Below are positions 8,211 to 17,334 of a DNA stretch of 32,122 nt, in pieces. The notes beneath the pieces are model-generated. The model had not been told where the DNA came from and did no database searches. It saw nothing but the letters and a program-made list of their open reading frames with translations. Source of the DNA: Burkholderiales bacterium. Its GTDB lineage: Bacteria; Pseudomonadota; Gammaproteobacteria; Burkholderiales; Burkholderiaceae_F. The stretch covers positions 18,686 through 50,807 of the forward strand of contig OMSW01000284.1 in the NCBI GenBank assembly GCA_900290295.1. Reading direction: 5' to 3'. How positions within the stretch are numbered: position 1 is the first letter of the stretch; each line of letters opens with the position of its first letter. Position numbers and translations under genes: made by a program.

Positions 8211-11200
8211 GCCACCGAATTCGTGCACCTCCGACTGCATTCCGAGTTCTCGGTCGTCGATGGTGTGACCCGCATCGATGATGTCGTGCGCCGCGCCGCG
8301 GCCGACGGGCAGGGGGCGATCGCCCTGACCGACAGCGCCAACCTGTTCGGTGCCATCCGCTTTTACGTGGCCGCCCGCCGCGCCGGGGTAAAGCCGATCC
8401 TGGGATGCGATGCCTGGATCAGCAACGATGCGGATCGTGAGCAGCCCCATCGCTTGACATTGCTGGCGCAAAATCGAGACGGCTATTTTAACCTTTGCCG
8501 CCTGCTTTCGCGGGCCTGGCTGGAGAACCAGCACCACGATCGGGCCGAGATTCGCGCCGATTGGTTCGAACCCGATTGCACCGAGGGTCTGATCGCGCTG
8601 TCGGCCGGTCCCGCCGGTGAAGTCGGGCTGCTGTTGTCCAACGCCCAGCCGGCGGCCGCGCGAGCGGCCGCGCAGCGCTTGGCGGGACAGTTCCCCGGCC
8701 GCTTTTACATCGAGATCCAGCGTGCCGGCCGACCGGGAGACGAGGCGTGCTGCCGAGCGTCGGTCGCACTGGCGGCGCGTTTGAGCCTTCCGCTAGTGGC
8801 TACGCACCCGATCCAGTTCCTAGAGCCGGAGGACTTTCGTGCCCATGAGGCGCGCGTCTGCATTGCCGAAGGGCGCACGCTGTCCGATCCGCGGCGACCG
8901 CGCCGCTTCACCGCGGAACAATACTTCCTGTCGACGGCGCAAATGATAGAGCGTTTCGCCGATGTTCCTTCTGCCCTGCGCAATGCAGTCGAGATCGCGC
9001 GGCGTTGCAATCTGCAATTGGAGTTGGGCAAACCCAGACTTCCCGACTACCCGACCCCGACCGGTATCTCGCTCGACCAGCATTGTCGGGACTTGGCCAG
9101 CGTGGGTCTGGGGAAGCGTCTTTGCGTGCTGTTTGCCGAACCGGCCCTGCGCACGGCCAAGCAACGGCAGTACGAGGCTCGGCTCGAATCCGAACTCGCG
9201 ACCATTGCCAAGATGGGTTTCTCCGGATACTTCCTCATCGTGGCCGATTTCATCAACTGGGCCAAGACAAACGGCGTGCCCGTCGGTCCGGGGCGCGGCT
9301 CTGGCGCCGGATCCTTGGTAGCCTACGCGCTCGCAATTACCGACCTGGACCCGATCCGCTACGACCTGCTGTTTGAACGCTTCCTCAATCCGGAACGGGT
9401 ATCGATGCCCGACTTCGACATCGACTTCTGCCAGGATGGCCGCGACCGTGTAATCGATTACGTGAAGAAGAAATACGGTGCACAGGCGGTCTCGCAGATC
9501 GCTACCTTCGGAACTTTGGGGGCCAAGGCCGTCGTGCGCGACGCCGGACGCGTGCTTGACCTGCCGTACACGAAATGCGATCAGCTTTCCAAGCTGATAC
9601 CGCACAACCCCACCGATCCGTGGACGCTCGAGCGTGCACTCAAGGAGGAACCAGCCTTTGCGGCTGCGGTGAACGGCGATGAGGAGGCGGCGGCACTGGT
9701 CGCCTTGGCGCGTCCGCTGGAGGGGCTGGTACGCAACGTCGGCATGCATGCGGGTGGCGTGCTCATCGCGCCGGGCCGCCTCACGGACTTTTGCCCGCTG
9801 TACTGCGCGCAAGGCACGGATGCGGTGGTGAGCCAGTTCGACAAGGACGATGTTGAAGCGATCGGCCTGGTGAAGTTCGATTTCCTCGGACTAACGACGC
9901 TCACCATTTTGGATCTGACCTTGCGGTACCTGCGCGCGTTGGATTCCTCGAACGCTCTTACCCTGGAGTCCATCCCGCTCGATGATGCCGGTAGCTTTGC
10001 GCTGTTCCGCCAGGCCAATACGACCGCCGTGTTTCAGTTTGAATCGCGTGGCATGCGCGATCTGCTCAAACGTGCCCGCCCTGATCGATTCGACGACCTG
10101 ATTGCGCTGGTATCGCTGTTCCGTCCCGGGCCGATGGAACTGATCCCGGAGTTTTGTGATCGCAAGCACGGCAAGCGAGCCCATTACCTGGACGCGCGCC
10201 TGGAACCGATCCTCGGTTCCACCTACGGGATCATGGTCTACCAGGAGCAAGTGATGCAGATCGCGCAGACGATCGGCGGCTATTCGCTGGGTGCTGCAGA
10301 CCTGTTGCGCCGGGCGATGGGCAAGAAGAAACCCGAGGAGATGGCCAAGCATCGATCGATATTCGTGGCGGGGGCGGCAAAAAACGGCGTACCGGAGAGG
10401 GCCGCCAGCGAACTCTTCGATCAGATGGAAAAGTTCGCGGGCTACGGCTTCAACAAATCGCACGCCGCGGCCTACGCGCTCATCGCCTACCAGACGGCGT
10501 ATCTCAAGGTTCATTACGCAGCTGCCTTTGCCGCGGCCAACCTTTCCGTGGTAATGGACGTAACCGAGAAAGTGCAGGACCTCGTTGCCGACGCGCGCAG
10601 CAACGGCTTGACGATCTGCGCCCCCGACATCAATGTCGGCGTCTATCGCTTCGTTCCGGTCGACGCGACCACCGTGCAATATGGCCTGGGAGCGATCAAG
10701 GGAACCGGTGCGGCCGCGATCGATTCGATCGTCGAGGCGCGCCACGCCGGTCCCTTTCTCGGGTTGGCGGACTTTTGTGCGCGCGTCGACAAGCATAGGG
10801 TCAATCGCCGGGTGATTGAAGCCTTGATCCGTGCCGGGGCGTTTGATCGGCTCGATCCCGATCGAGCGCGTTTGATCGCTGGGCTGGCCCCCACCCTGGA
10901 CGATGCCGAGCGTGCGCAGGCGCATGCCGGGCAAGAGAGCCTGTTCGGCGGCGCGGGGACCGTATTGCCGGCGCCGGCCGAGGTGGCGTTCGCGCCATGG
11001 AGCGAACGTGAGCGGCTGGCCAACGAACGAGTCGCGCTGGGTTTTTGCTTCAGTGGCCACCTGTTCACTGAATTCGAATCCGAAGCGCGGCGCATCGCGC
11101 CAACGCGCCTGGCGGACCTCAAGCAGGCGCGCGAGAGCGTGCGCGTTGCCGGGATCGTTGTCTCGGTGCGTCAGCAGAACACGCGACGCGGCCGCATGTG

Positions 11201-11648
11201 TGCCGTGCTGATCGACGATGCGAGTGCCCAGCTCGAGGTCGCGGTGTTCGCGGAACTGTTCGATCGGCGACGTGCGTTTCTCAAGGAGGACCAACTCATA
11301 TTCGTCACCGGCCGCGCACGCTTCGACGAGTTTTCGCAGCGGCTGGCCTTAAGTGCAGACGATGTCATGGATCTGGCGGAGGCGCGTGCACTGTCCCAGG
11401 CTGCGCTGACGATACGGGTCGAGGACGGCATCGATCCGGTACCCCTGGGCGAGGTGTTGGCGGCCTACCGCGCATCCGGCACGAATCTCCCGGGTGGTGG
11501 CGGCTGCCGTGTGGTAATGAGCTATGCCAACCACCAGGCAGCCGCTGAGATCATGCTCCCGGACCTATGGCGTGTCCGTGGCGACGAGCGACTGATCGAG
11601 GATCTGCGGACGCAGGCAAAAGTCAGCGCCATTTTCCAATACGCGTGA
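8208..11648 (+). CDS. dnaE: DNA polymerase III alpha subunit
   Basis: This is the replicative DNA polymerase catalytic subunit (C-family), 1146 residues from the ATG at 8208. An earlier in-frame ATG at 8142 would add 22 unrelated residues, whereas MATEFVHLRLHSEFS is the family N-terminus. The PHP domain has HLRLHS where catalytically active PHP domains have HLHxH, so, as in E. coli, it is probably not a nuclease. The palm carries GPGRGSGAGSLVAYAL and PDFDIDF with catalytic Asp402 and Asp404, and the third aspartate is Asp558 in VKFDFLGL. A beta-clamp binding motif QESLF begins at about residue 909, followed by an OB-fold (about 965-1050) and a short C-terminal tau-binding region. The gap before the gene shows a -10-like box but no ribosome binding site. 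Confidence 0.98.
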   Translation: MATEFVHLRLHSEFSVVDGVTRIDDVVRRAAADGQGAIALTDSANLFGAIRFYVAARRAGVKPILGCDAWISNDADREQPHRLTLLAQNRDGYFNLCRLLSRAWLENQHHDRAEIRADWFEPDCTEGLIALSAGPAGEVGLLLSNAQPAAARAAAQRLAGQFPGRFYIEIQRAGRPGDEACCRASVALAARLSLPLVATHPIQFLEPEDFRAHEARVCIAEGRTLSDPRRPRRFTAEQYFLSTAQMIERFADVPSALRNAVEIARRCNLQLELGKPRLPDYPTPTGISLDQHCRDLASVGLGKRLCVLFAEPALRTAKQRQYEARLESELATIAKMGFSGYFLIVADFINWAKTNGVPVGPGRGSGAGSLVAYALAITDLDPIRYDLLFERFLNPERVSMPDFDIDFCQDGRDRVIDYVKKKYGAQAVSQIATFGTLGAKAVVRDAGRVLDLPYTKCDQLSKLIPHNPTDPWTLERALKEEPAFAAAVNGDEEAAALVALARPLEGLVRNVGMHAGGVLIAPGRLTDFCPLYCAQGTDAVVSQFDKDDVEAIGLVKFDFLGLTTLTILDLTLRYLRALDSSNALTLESIPLDDAGSFALFRQANTTAVFQFESRGMRDLLKRARPDRFDDLIALVSLFRPGPMELIPEFCDRKHGKRAHYLDARLEPILGSTYGIMVYQEQVMQIAQTIGGYSLGAADLLRRAMGKKKPEEMAKHRSIFVAGAAKNGVPERAASELFDQMEKFAGYGFNKSHAAAYALIAYQTAYLKVHYAAAFAAANLSVVMDVTEKVQDLVADARSNGLTICAPDINVGVYRFVPVDATTVQYGLGAIKGTGAAAIDSIVEARHAGPFLGLADFCARVDKHRVNRRVIEALIRAGAFDRLDPDRARLIAGLAPTLDDAERAQAHAGQESLFGGAGTVLPAPAEVAFAPWSERERLANERVALGFCFSGHLFTEFESEARRIAPTRLADLKQARESVRVAGIVVSVRQQNTRRGRMCAVLIDDASAQLEVAVFAELFDRRRAFLKEDQLIFVTGRARFDEFSQRLALSADDVMDLAEARALSQAALTIRVEDGIDPVPLGEVLAAYRASGTNLPGGGGCRVVMSYANHQAAAEIMLPDLWRVRGDERLIEDLRTQAKVSAIFQYA

Positions 11649-11678
11649 GCCGCAGGCGAGGCGACCATTTTTCTTCCC

Positions 11679-13316
11679 GTGAAAGTCCCGCCCACGAAAG
11701 GCACGCGGCGCCCGCGCTGCGCCAATGCGTGGACGGCGCAGCTACCGGCAGCGACGGCGCTCATTGCCCTTGCGCTGACTCTGGTGCCGGTCGCGAGGGC
11801 TAACGAGGCGCCGCCGGCCGATGTTTCGGCCGGACCGCCGGCCGATGTTTCGGCCGGGGGTCATTCGGCGGTTGCGGCCGCCGAGACCCTGCAGCTTGGA
11901 CGGCTCGAGTTCAAGGCCTGCGAGGTCGGCGCGCAGCGCGGCAACGGCGTGCCGACCCAGGCGGCATTTTGTGCGACCTTCGCAGTTCCCGAGAACTGGG
12001 AAGAACCGGCCGGACGGCATATTGGCTTGCGCGTCGCGCTGGTACGGAGCATGGCCGCCGAGGCCGATCGGGACATCGTGGTGTTTCTCGATGGCGGCCC
12101 GGGCGGCGCGGCCACGGAGGACTATCCCGCGCTCGCCGCGGCCTTTTCGCCCTTGCGCAATCACCACCATATTCTGCTTATCGATCAGCGCGGCACCGGC
12201 GCGTCCAATCCTCTTGCCTGCGGGGACGAACTGGCTTTGGATGTCGACAAGCCCTCTCGCTCGGCTGGGACCCGGTCGGAGCCCGCTGCGCAACTGGCGC
12301 GCATCCGCCGCTGCTTGGCGGCACTCGCTCCCAAGGCGGCACCACAGTTCTACACCACAAGTGAGGCAGTGCGCGATCTGGAGTCGGTGCGGCAGGCCTT
12401 GGGCGATCCGCCGCTCGATCTCGTCGGCGTCTCCTACGGGACCCGGGTGGCCCAGCAGTACGCCCTCCGATACCCGCAGTCCGTACGCAGCGTCGTGCTC
12501 GACAGCGCGGTACCCAATCGATTGGTTTTGTTGAGCGAACATGCGCGCAACCTGGAGGATGTCGTGCGGCTTCGGCTTGCGCGCTGTCGCGCCGATACTG
12601 CCTGCAGCGGGCGCTTTGGCGATCCGTACGCGAGCCTGCGCGTGGTGCTGGAACGATTGCGCCAGCACCCACAGGCCATCGACTTGCGCGATCCCCAGTC
12701 CTTCGCGCTCGTGCGACGGACGCTGGGGCCCGACGATCTGGCGGCGCTGGTGCGCTTTTATACGTACAGCGCCTCGACCAGCGCTTTGCTGCCATACGTA
12801 ATTACCGAAGCGCGCGACGGGCGCTATGGGCCGCTCCTCGGCCAGGCGCAGCTGGTGGTGGGCGATCTAGCCGAACGCCTGGACGGTGGCATGTCCGCCT
12901 CCGTACTGTGCGCCGAGGACGGCGACCTGCTGCGCCAGCGGCCGGAGGATGAGGGCACCTTGCTTGGCAGCGGACCGGTGCGTGCCGCGCTGCTTGCCTG
13001 CAAGGTCTGGCCACACCGGGCACAACCCGCCGATTTCCACCAGGCTTTCCATACGAGCGTTCCGGTACTGGTGCTTGCCGGCGAACTGGACCCGGTAACG
13101 CCACCACGCTATGGGACCGAGATCGTCGATGCGCTTCCCCGGGCGCGGTTGCTGATTGCTCCGGGTCAAGGCCACGCGGTGATCGGGGCCGGTTGCATGC
13201 CCAAGCTGGTCGGCGACTTCGTGCAGCAATTGGAGCCTGCACGCCTGGATGATCATTGTCTCCAAATCCTGGGGGAAACCGCGATCTTTCTGGACGCCAA
13301 CGGGTCCGCGCCGTGA
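11679..13316 (+). CDS. Exported alpha/beta hydrolase, TAP-like peptidase family
   Basis: This 545-residue secreted serine hydrolase resembles proline iminopeptidase and the tripeptidyl aminopeptidases with a TAP-like C-terminal domain. It starts at GTG. A signal peptide is clear: a basic start, a hydrophobic core at about 22-39 and a likely cleavage after VARA near residue 41. The oxyanion-region motif DGGPGG is at 138-143. The nucleophile elbow GVSYG places Ser252, and the other triad members are probably Asp471 (AGELDPVTPP) and His499 (GQGHAVIG). About 11 Cys residues, mostly in the mature part, suggest periplasmic disulfides. Residues 45-60 hold a tandem PPADVSAG repeat. The stop overlaps the next gene's GTG start (GTGA), tying the enzyme to an ABC transporter. 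The substrate is unknown; a peptide or ester is inferred. Confidence 0.88.
   Translation: MKVPPTKGTRRPRCANAWTAQLPAATALIALALTLVPVARANEAPPADVSAGPPADVSAGGHSAVAAAETLQLGRLEFKACEVGAQRGNGVPTQAAFCATFAVPENWEEPAGRHIGLRVALVRSMAAEADRDIVVFLDGGPGGAATEDYPALAAAFSPLRNHHHILLIDQRGTGASNPLACGDELALDVDKPSRSAGTRSEPAAQLARIRRCLAALAPKAAPQFYTTSEAVRDLESVRQALGDPPLDLVGVSYGTRVAQQYALRYPQSVRSVVLDSAVPNRLVLLSEHARNLEDVVRLRLARCRADTACSGRFGDPYASLRVVLERLRQHPQAIDLRDPQSFALVRRTLGPDDLAALVRFYTYSASTSALLPYVITEARDGRYGPLLGQAQLVVGDLAERLDGGMSASVLCAEDGDLLRQRPEDEGTLLGSGPVRAALLACKVWPHRAQPADFHQAFHTSVPVLVLAGELDPVTPPRYGTEIVDALPRARLLIAPGQGHAVIGAGCMPKLVGDFVQQLEPARLDDHCLQILGETAIFLDANGSAP
11811..11858 (+). repeat. 24-bp tandem duplication, each unit a perfect hairpin, inside the hydrolase gene
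   Basis: Two near-identical 24-bp units (11811-11834 and 11835-11858) encode PPADVSAG twice, just after the signal peptide. Each contains CCGGCCGA-TGTT-TCGGCCGG, a perfect 8-bp stem with a 4-base loop. The duplication is in frame, so it adds eight residues to the linker without breaking the gene. Confidence 0.9.
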
Positions 13317-14050
13317 TCGAGGTGCGCGACCTCTGGAAGGCATTCGGCACCACGCAGGCGGTGGCGGGAGTCTCCTTTGCCGCGCAGGACGGGGAAATCA
13401 CGGGTTTGCTCGGTCCTAACGGCGCCGGCAAGACAACCACGCTGCGCATGCTCTACACCCTGATGCAGCCCGATCGCGGCCAGATCCGGGTCGACGGCAT
13501 CGACGCGGCCAGCGCACCAATGGAAGTGCGCCGACGCCTGGGCGTGCTGCCGGATGCACGCGGAATGTACAAGAGGCTGACCGCGCGCGAGAACGTCGAG
13601 TATTTCGCCCGACTGCACGGTATGAGTGCGCTGCAGGCCCATGAGCGTTGCTCGACGCTGCTGCGCAGCCTGCAGATGGAAGCGCTCGCGGATCGACGCA
13701 CCGAGGGCTTCTCCCAGGGCGAGCGCGTCAAGACGGCAATCGCCCGTGCGCTCGTGCACGACCCGCACAACGTGGTGCTGGACGAGCCGGCCAACGGCCT
13801 CGATGTCATGGCGACGCGCGGTCTGCGCGAGGTACTGCGTGGCCTACGGTCCGAGGGCCGCTGCGTCCTGATGTCCACGCACGTCATGCAGGAGGTGGTC
13901 GCACTTTGTGATCGCATCGTCATCATCGCGTATGGCCGGGTGGTGGCCGATGGCACCCCGGAGGCGTTGCGGGAGCAGTCGCAGCAGCACAACCTGGAAG
14001 AGGCCTTCATGAGGATCATCGGTGCGGCGGCTCTCGAAGGCGCGGCGTGA
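13313..14050 (+). CDS. ABC transporter ATP-binding protein, NatA-like
   Basis: This 245-residue ATPase belongs to the ABC-2/NatA type. The start is the GTG at 13313, which overlaps the hydrolase stop (GTGA) and gives an N-terminus MIEVRDLWKAFGTTQ. A longer frame from 13256 would overlap the hydrolase by 60 bases. Motifs in order are Walker A GPNGAGKTT (about residue 38), a Q-loop region near GVLPDARGMY, a signature FSQGERVKTAIARAL in place of LSGGQ, Walker B NVVLDEPANGLD and the H-loop STH. NatA-type ATPases with NatB permeases export Na+ or small molecules. Which one applies here is not shown by the sequence. Confidence 0.93.
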   Translation: MIEVRDLWKAFGTTQAVAGVSFAAQDGEITGLLGPNGAGKTTTLRMLYTLMQPDRGQIRVDGIDAASAPMEVRRRLGVLPDARGMYKRLTARENVEYFARLHGMSALQAHERCSTLLRSLQMEALADRRTEGFSQGERVKTAIARALVHDPHNVVLDEPANGLDVMATRGLREVLRGLRSEGRCVLMSTHVMQEVVALCDRIVIIAYGRVVADGTPEALREQSQQHNLEEAFMRIIGAAALEGAA

Positions 14051-15222
14051 ATCCGGCCCTTGTCGTCTTTCGCAAGGAGTGCGTTGAGAGCCTGCGCGAC
14101 CGGCGCGTTTTGCTCAACGCGCTGCTGCTCGGCCCCTTGCTCACGCCGGTGCTATTCCTGCTCTTAATGCACCTGATCGTCGGCCGTGAATTGGAAAAGG
14201 CCGAAAAGCCGCTTCCGGTCGTGGTGGTCGGCGCGGGGCATGCGCCCAACTTTATCGAGGCCCTGAAGCAGCAGGGAATGGAACCCCGGGCGGAGGTACC
14301 GGATCCGGAGGCCGCCGTACGCGAGCAACGACTGGACCTGGTACTACGAATCGCGCCGAGGTTTGCCGACGATTGGCGCGCTGGCCGCCCGGCACAGGTC
14401 GAACTGATCTTCGATTCCTCGCGCCGGGAGGTGCGTGGCGAGATCGAGCGACTCGAGCGGATGATCGAAAGCTTCTCCACTAGAACCGGGTCGCTGCGGC
14501 TGCTGGCGCGCGGCATCGCCCCGTCCATTGCGGCTCCGATCATCATTGCCAACCGTGACCAGGCGACACCTCAGGCGCGCGGTGCGCTGTTACTGGGCAT
14601 GTTGCCGTACTTTCTGATTCTGACGGCGCTGATCGGCGGCATGTGGCTCGCGATGGATTCGACCGCGGGCGAGCGCGAGCGCCAATCGCTCGAACCCCTG
14701 CTCGTCAATCCGGTAGGGCGGGACCAGGTTCTGCTCGGAAAGATGCTCGCTACCGCTGTGTTCAGCATGGCCAGCTTGACCCTGGGTTTGATCGCGTTTG
14801 TTGCGGTCGGGCACCTGATGCCGACCGAGGAGCCGGGCTTGGGCCTGACCATTGGCCCGCGCTTCCTGCTGGTCGCCCTGCCGGTCATGCTCCCGTTGGT
14901 GCTGCTGATCGCGATTGCCCAGATCTGGGTGGCTTCGTTTGCCAAGAGCTTTCGGGAGGCCCAGACCTATCTCGGTCTGGCCCAGCTCGTGCCCCTTATC
15001 CCTTCGGTCTTGATGATGGCCGTACCCATGCGCCCTACGCTATGGATGGCCGCGGTACCGCTATTCGGTCAGCAGATCACGATCCTGCGCGTGCTGCGCG
15101 GTGAGGCCGTCAGCGCCCTGGCAATCGGGCTCGGCGTCACGGTCACGCTGGTCGCTGCGGCCGCAATCTTCTGGCTCACGCTGCGCCTGTACCGGTCGGA
15201 GCGGTTGGCCATCTCCGCGTAG
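14047..15222 (+). CDS. ABC-2 type permease, NatB-like
   Basis: This 391-residue membrane partner starts at a GTG that overlaps the ATPase stop (GTGA at 14047-14050). It has one transmembrane helix near the N-terminus (about residues 21-45, LLNALLLGPLLTPVLFLLL) and then a soluble extracytoplasmic domain of about 130 residues. Five more helices lie between about residue 178 and the end. The ERERQSLEPLLVNPVGR segment after the second helix is characteristic of ABC-2/NatB permeases. The architecture fits an exporter whose large periplasmic domain could meet the hydrolase encoded first in the unit. The gene ends 6 bases before the oppositely oriented glycosyltransferase gene. Confidence 0.92.
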   Translation: MNPALVVFRKECVESLRDRRVLLNALLLGPLLTPVLFLLLMHLIVGRELEKAEKPLPVVVVGAGHAPNFIEALKQQGMEPRAEVPDPEAAVREQRLDLVLRIAPRFADDWRAGRPAQVELIFDSSRREVRGEIERLERMIESFSTRTGSLRLLARGIAPSIAAPIIIANRDQATPQARGALLLGMLPYFLILTALIGGMWLAMDSTAGERERQSLEPLLVNPVGRDQVLLGKMLATAVFSMASLTLGLIAFVAVGHLMPTEEPGLGLTIGPRFLLVALPVMLPLVLLIAIAQIWVASFAKSFREAQTYLGLAQLVPLIPSVLMMAVPMRPTLWMAAVPLFGQQITILRVLRGEAVSALAIGLGVTVTLVAAAAIFWLTLRLYRSERLAISA

Positions 15223-15228
15223 TGGCCG

Positions 15229-16380
15229 TTACCGGCCACCGTGCCATTGCCCTGGGGATGCGCTGGCTGCACGCAGGCCCTCGACCAGCGGCGCCCAGCT
15301 TGCCTGGGATTGGAACCGGGCGCCGGCCGCGAGCGCGTTGGCGTGCAACTGCGCGTACTGCGACACCGCCGTGCCGGCTGCCTGCAGCAGTGCCTGCGCT
15401 GTGGCGTCGTCGATCACGATTCCCGCAGCCGATTGCTCAACGATGCGCGCCATAGTGGTGCCGGCAGTGGTGACAATCGGCGCGCCGGCGCGCAGGGCAT
15501 CGAAAGTGACCGCGCTCATCTTGTCGGCATATTCGCCCGGGTCGTAGGGCTGCAGGCAAACGGCGCCGGGAAAGAGCCGGGAATAGTTCGCGGCATCGAG
15601 CGTGTCCGAGACCATGGTGAGCTGCGCATACTTCGCCTTGCGAAGCCGCGCAAGGTCGGCGAGCGTGCGTTCGTCGTAGCGGCCATAATGATCGCCGGAG
15701 ATCTGCACGACGATAGGCAAGGACGATCTGCTGCTTGCCATCAGTTCCACCAGGTCGACGATCTTCGAAAATCCCTTGTCGGCACGCGCGGCCCCAGGTG
15801 AGAGCAGGTGACGAAAGGTGGCTTGCGGCTCTTGCGCGAACGCACCGGCCAACACCGGCAGCACCCGTTGCACATGGGCGAACCCGGCGGCGCGCAGTCG
15901 TTGAACGATTTCCTCCGACGTGCCGAACAGCTCGAGCTCGGGCTGGCGCCGTGCCAACGCCTCCAGGGCGCGCGTGCGGCGCGCGCTGGCGCGCAACTTG
16001 TGGAAATAAAGAAAGACCCGGCGCGCCGGGATGCGTGCAGGCGCGGCAAGATCCAGCGCGCGCAGATCGAAATAACTGGCGGTTGGCACAAGAATCGGCG
16101 CATCGGCGCGCAGCAGACGCCGATACAGCAGCCATGCCTGGGGTTTGCGCCAGCGGCGGTGAAACACCGGTTGCAGCGGCGTCGAGCCATCCTTCCAAGC
16201 GGGAAGCTGCGCACGCCGATCAACCCAGAGGCGAAAGTCCAGATCCGGCGCGGCCGCGCGCAGACCGGAGAACAAGGCCGCGCAGTGACCGGCCTCGCTG
16301 ACGAGTGTCGGTTCCACGACTTCGATCGGGCCCCCGCTCACGCACGGCGTCCGTGTCGGCGCCGAATCCGTCTTCGGCAT
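15229..16380 (-). CDS. Glycosyltransferase, GT4-like GT-B fold
   Basis: This predicted 383-residue glycosyltransferase probably acts in cell-surface polysaccharide synthesis. The C-terminal half shows the GT-B nucleotide-sugar domain: a LLSPGAARADKGFSKIVDL start, LPIVVQISGDHYG, LTMVSDTLDAANYSRLF, then LQPYDPGEYADKMSAVTFDALRAGAPIV with the acidic/small-residue pattern of GT4 enzymes, although the usual E-x7-E motif is degenerate. The N-terminal half is poorly conserved. The start is not strongly supported by a ribosome binding site, so a slightly different start is possible. It is divergent from the GT25 gene (82 bases apart) and forms one edge of the LPS-type block. Donor and acceptor are unknown. 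Confidence 0.72.
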   Translation of the reverse strand: MPKTDSAPTRTPCVSGGPIEVVEPTLVSEAGHCAALFSGLRAAAPDLDFRLWVDRRAQLPAWKDGSTPLQPVFHRRWRKPQAWLLYRRLLRADAPILVPTASYFDLRALDLAAPARIPARRVFLYFHKLRASARRTRALEALARRQPELELFGTSEEIVQRLRAAGFAHVQRVLPVLAGAFAQEPQATFRHLLSPGAARADKGFSKIVDLVELMASSRSSLPIVVQISGDHYGRYDERTLADLARLRKAKYAQLTMVSDTLDAANYSRLFPGAVCLQPYDPGEYADKMSAVTFDALRAGAPIVTTAGTTMARIVEQSAAGIVIDDATAQALLQAAGTAVSQYAQLHANALAAGARFQSQASWAPLVEGLRAASASPGQWHGGR

Positions 16381-16450
16381 TTCATCGACATCTGCCCGCC
16401 ATCCCAGACAAGCCGCCGGCCCCGTTGCCGGGAGGATAAAGACGATCGGA

Positions 16451-16465
16451 TAGAATCACGCGATG
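16451..16465 (+). promoter_or_regulatory. TAGAAT -10-like box directly before the GT25 gene start
   Basis: TAGAAT (16451-16456) is followed by CACGCG and the ATG at 16463. The context GGATAGAATCACG is nearly the same as CAATAGAATCGCG before dnaE. There is no clear ribosome binding site between box and start, so a leaderless or near-leaderless transcript is possible. A TTGCCG at 16425 is too far away (20-base spacer) for a good -35. Confidence 0.4.
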
Positions 16466-17326
16466 ACTCCGAATCATGCGGCGGGGAGCCCGGCGGGCAC
16501 CCTACAGGCGACGCCGGCCGCGACCGGCGCGCAAGCGAAGCGTACCTCGAAGGCCGGCAACGCTTCGTCCACGGGCGCCAACGTGCGCGTGAACGATCTG
16601 GTCGATGCCGTGCTGGTCGTGTCGGTACGCGCCTTCCAGGACCGCATCGACCACATACGCGCCGAGATGGCCCGTTTCGGAATCGAGTTCGAGTGGGTTT
16701 TCGATTTCGACCCGGACACGATTACTCCGGAGATCCTGGAGCGGACCTTTGCGCCCAGCGACATGCGCCTGCCGCACCAGTCGGCGGTGCTCAAGCACAT
16801 TGCAACCTGGCGCATCTGCGTGGAGCGCAACTACCGTCGGGTGCTGGTATTCGAAGATGACGTGGTGCTCGCAGCCAACTTCCCCCAGGTCCTGGCGCAG
16901 GCGATGGCCGAGGCCGATGCGCTGCGCACGCCATACCTCGTGTATTTGGGTTGCGGCCACAATCGGTATGCCGTCGACGCTGCCAACTCGCCGACCATGC
17001 TGGTCACGGGCGGCCCCTTGCCGGCCGCGGAGGCGATCGTAATCGATCGCGAGTCGGCCATGATGCGTTTGGCTTGGCTGAAAAGGAATCGGGTGACCCG
17101 GCCACCGGATTGGCTGTTGCGGGAAGTCGATGCGGAGCTCGGAATCCCGCACTACTGGCTGCGGGAGCCGGTCGTGGAACAGGGCAGCATGAACGGAAAA
17201 TTCGCCAGCGTGCTCGATGACAAGCGCCGCGGTCGCGGCCGCCTGTATGCCTGGCTGCGCTTTCGCTGGGACCGCTTGCGTCACCGCGCGGTCGGAGGTC
17301 GAACCGTACCTACCGACAGCCAATAG
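16463..17326 (+). CDS. Glycosyltransferase family 25 (LPS biosynthesis)
   Basis: This 287-residue protein fits GT25, the family of LPS core and lipooligosaccharide galactosyl- or glucosyltransferases. The catalytic domain begins near residue 45 (VDAVLVVSVRAFQDRIDHI) after a poorly conserved Ala/Thr-rich N-terminus of about 40 residues. Family motifs are LPHQSAVLKHIATWR, the metal-binding VLVFEDDVVL (about 129-138), AEAIVIDRESA and EQGSMNGKFASVLDD near the C-terminus. The C-terminal tail is basic (RFRWDRLRHRAVGGR), as seen in enzymes that lie on the inner membrane face. It is followed 8 bases later by the O-antigen ligase-like gene, so the two are probably one transcript. Confidence 0.85.
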   Translation: MTPNHAAGSPAGTLQATPAATGAQAKRTSKAGNASSTGANVRVNDLVDAVLVVSVRAFQDRIDHIRAEMARFGIEFEWVFDFDPDTITPEILERTFAPSDMRLPHQSAVLKHIATWRICVERNYRRVLVFEDDVVLAANFPQVLAQAMAEADALRTPYLVYLGCGHNRYAVDAANSPTMLVTGGPLPAAEAIVIDRESAMMRLAWLKRNRVTRPPDWLLREVDAELGIPHYWLREPVVEQGSMNGKFASVLDDKRRGRGRLYAWLRFRWDRLRHRAVGGRTVPTDSQ

Positions 17327-17334
17327 GTGCGCGG

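Noticed and set aside
8208-8300. Broken PHP domain in DnaE as a sign of an unusual polymerase
   Set aside because: The change of HLHxH to HLRLHS is shared with E. coli DnaE and is normal for proteobacteria.
9891-11294. Long antisense open frame opposite dnaE
   Set aside because: It lies opposite catalytic dnaE sequence, shows no recognisable domain, and has the composition of a mirror frame.
13700-13750. Defective ABC signature (FSQGE instead of LSGGQ) in the NatA-like ATPase
   Set aside because: NatA-type ATPases often vary here, and Walker A, Walker B and the H-loop are intact, so the protein is probably active.
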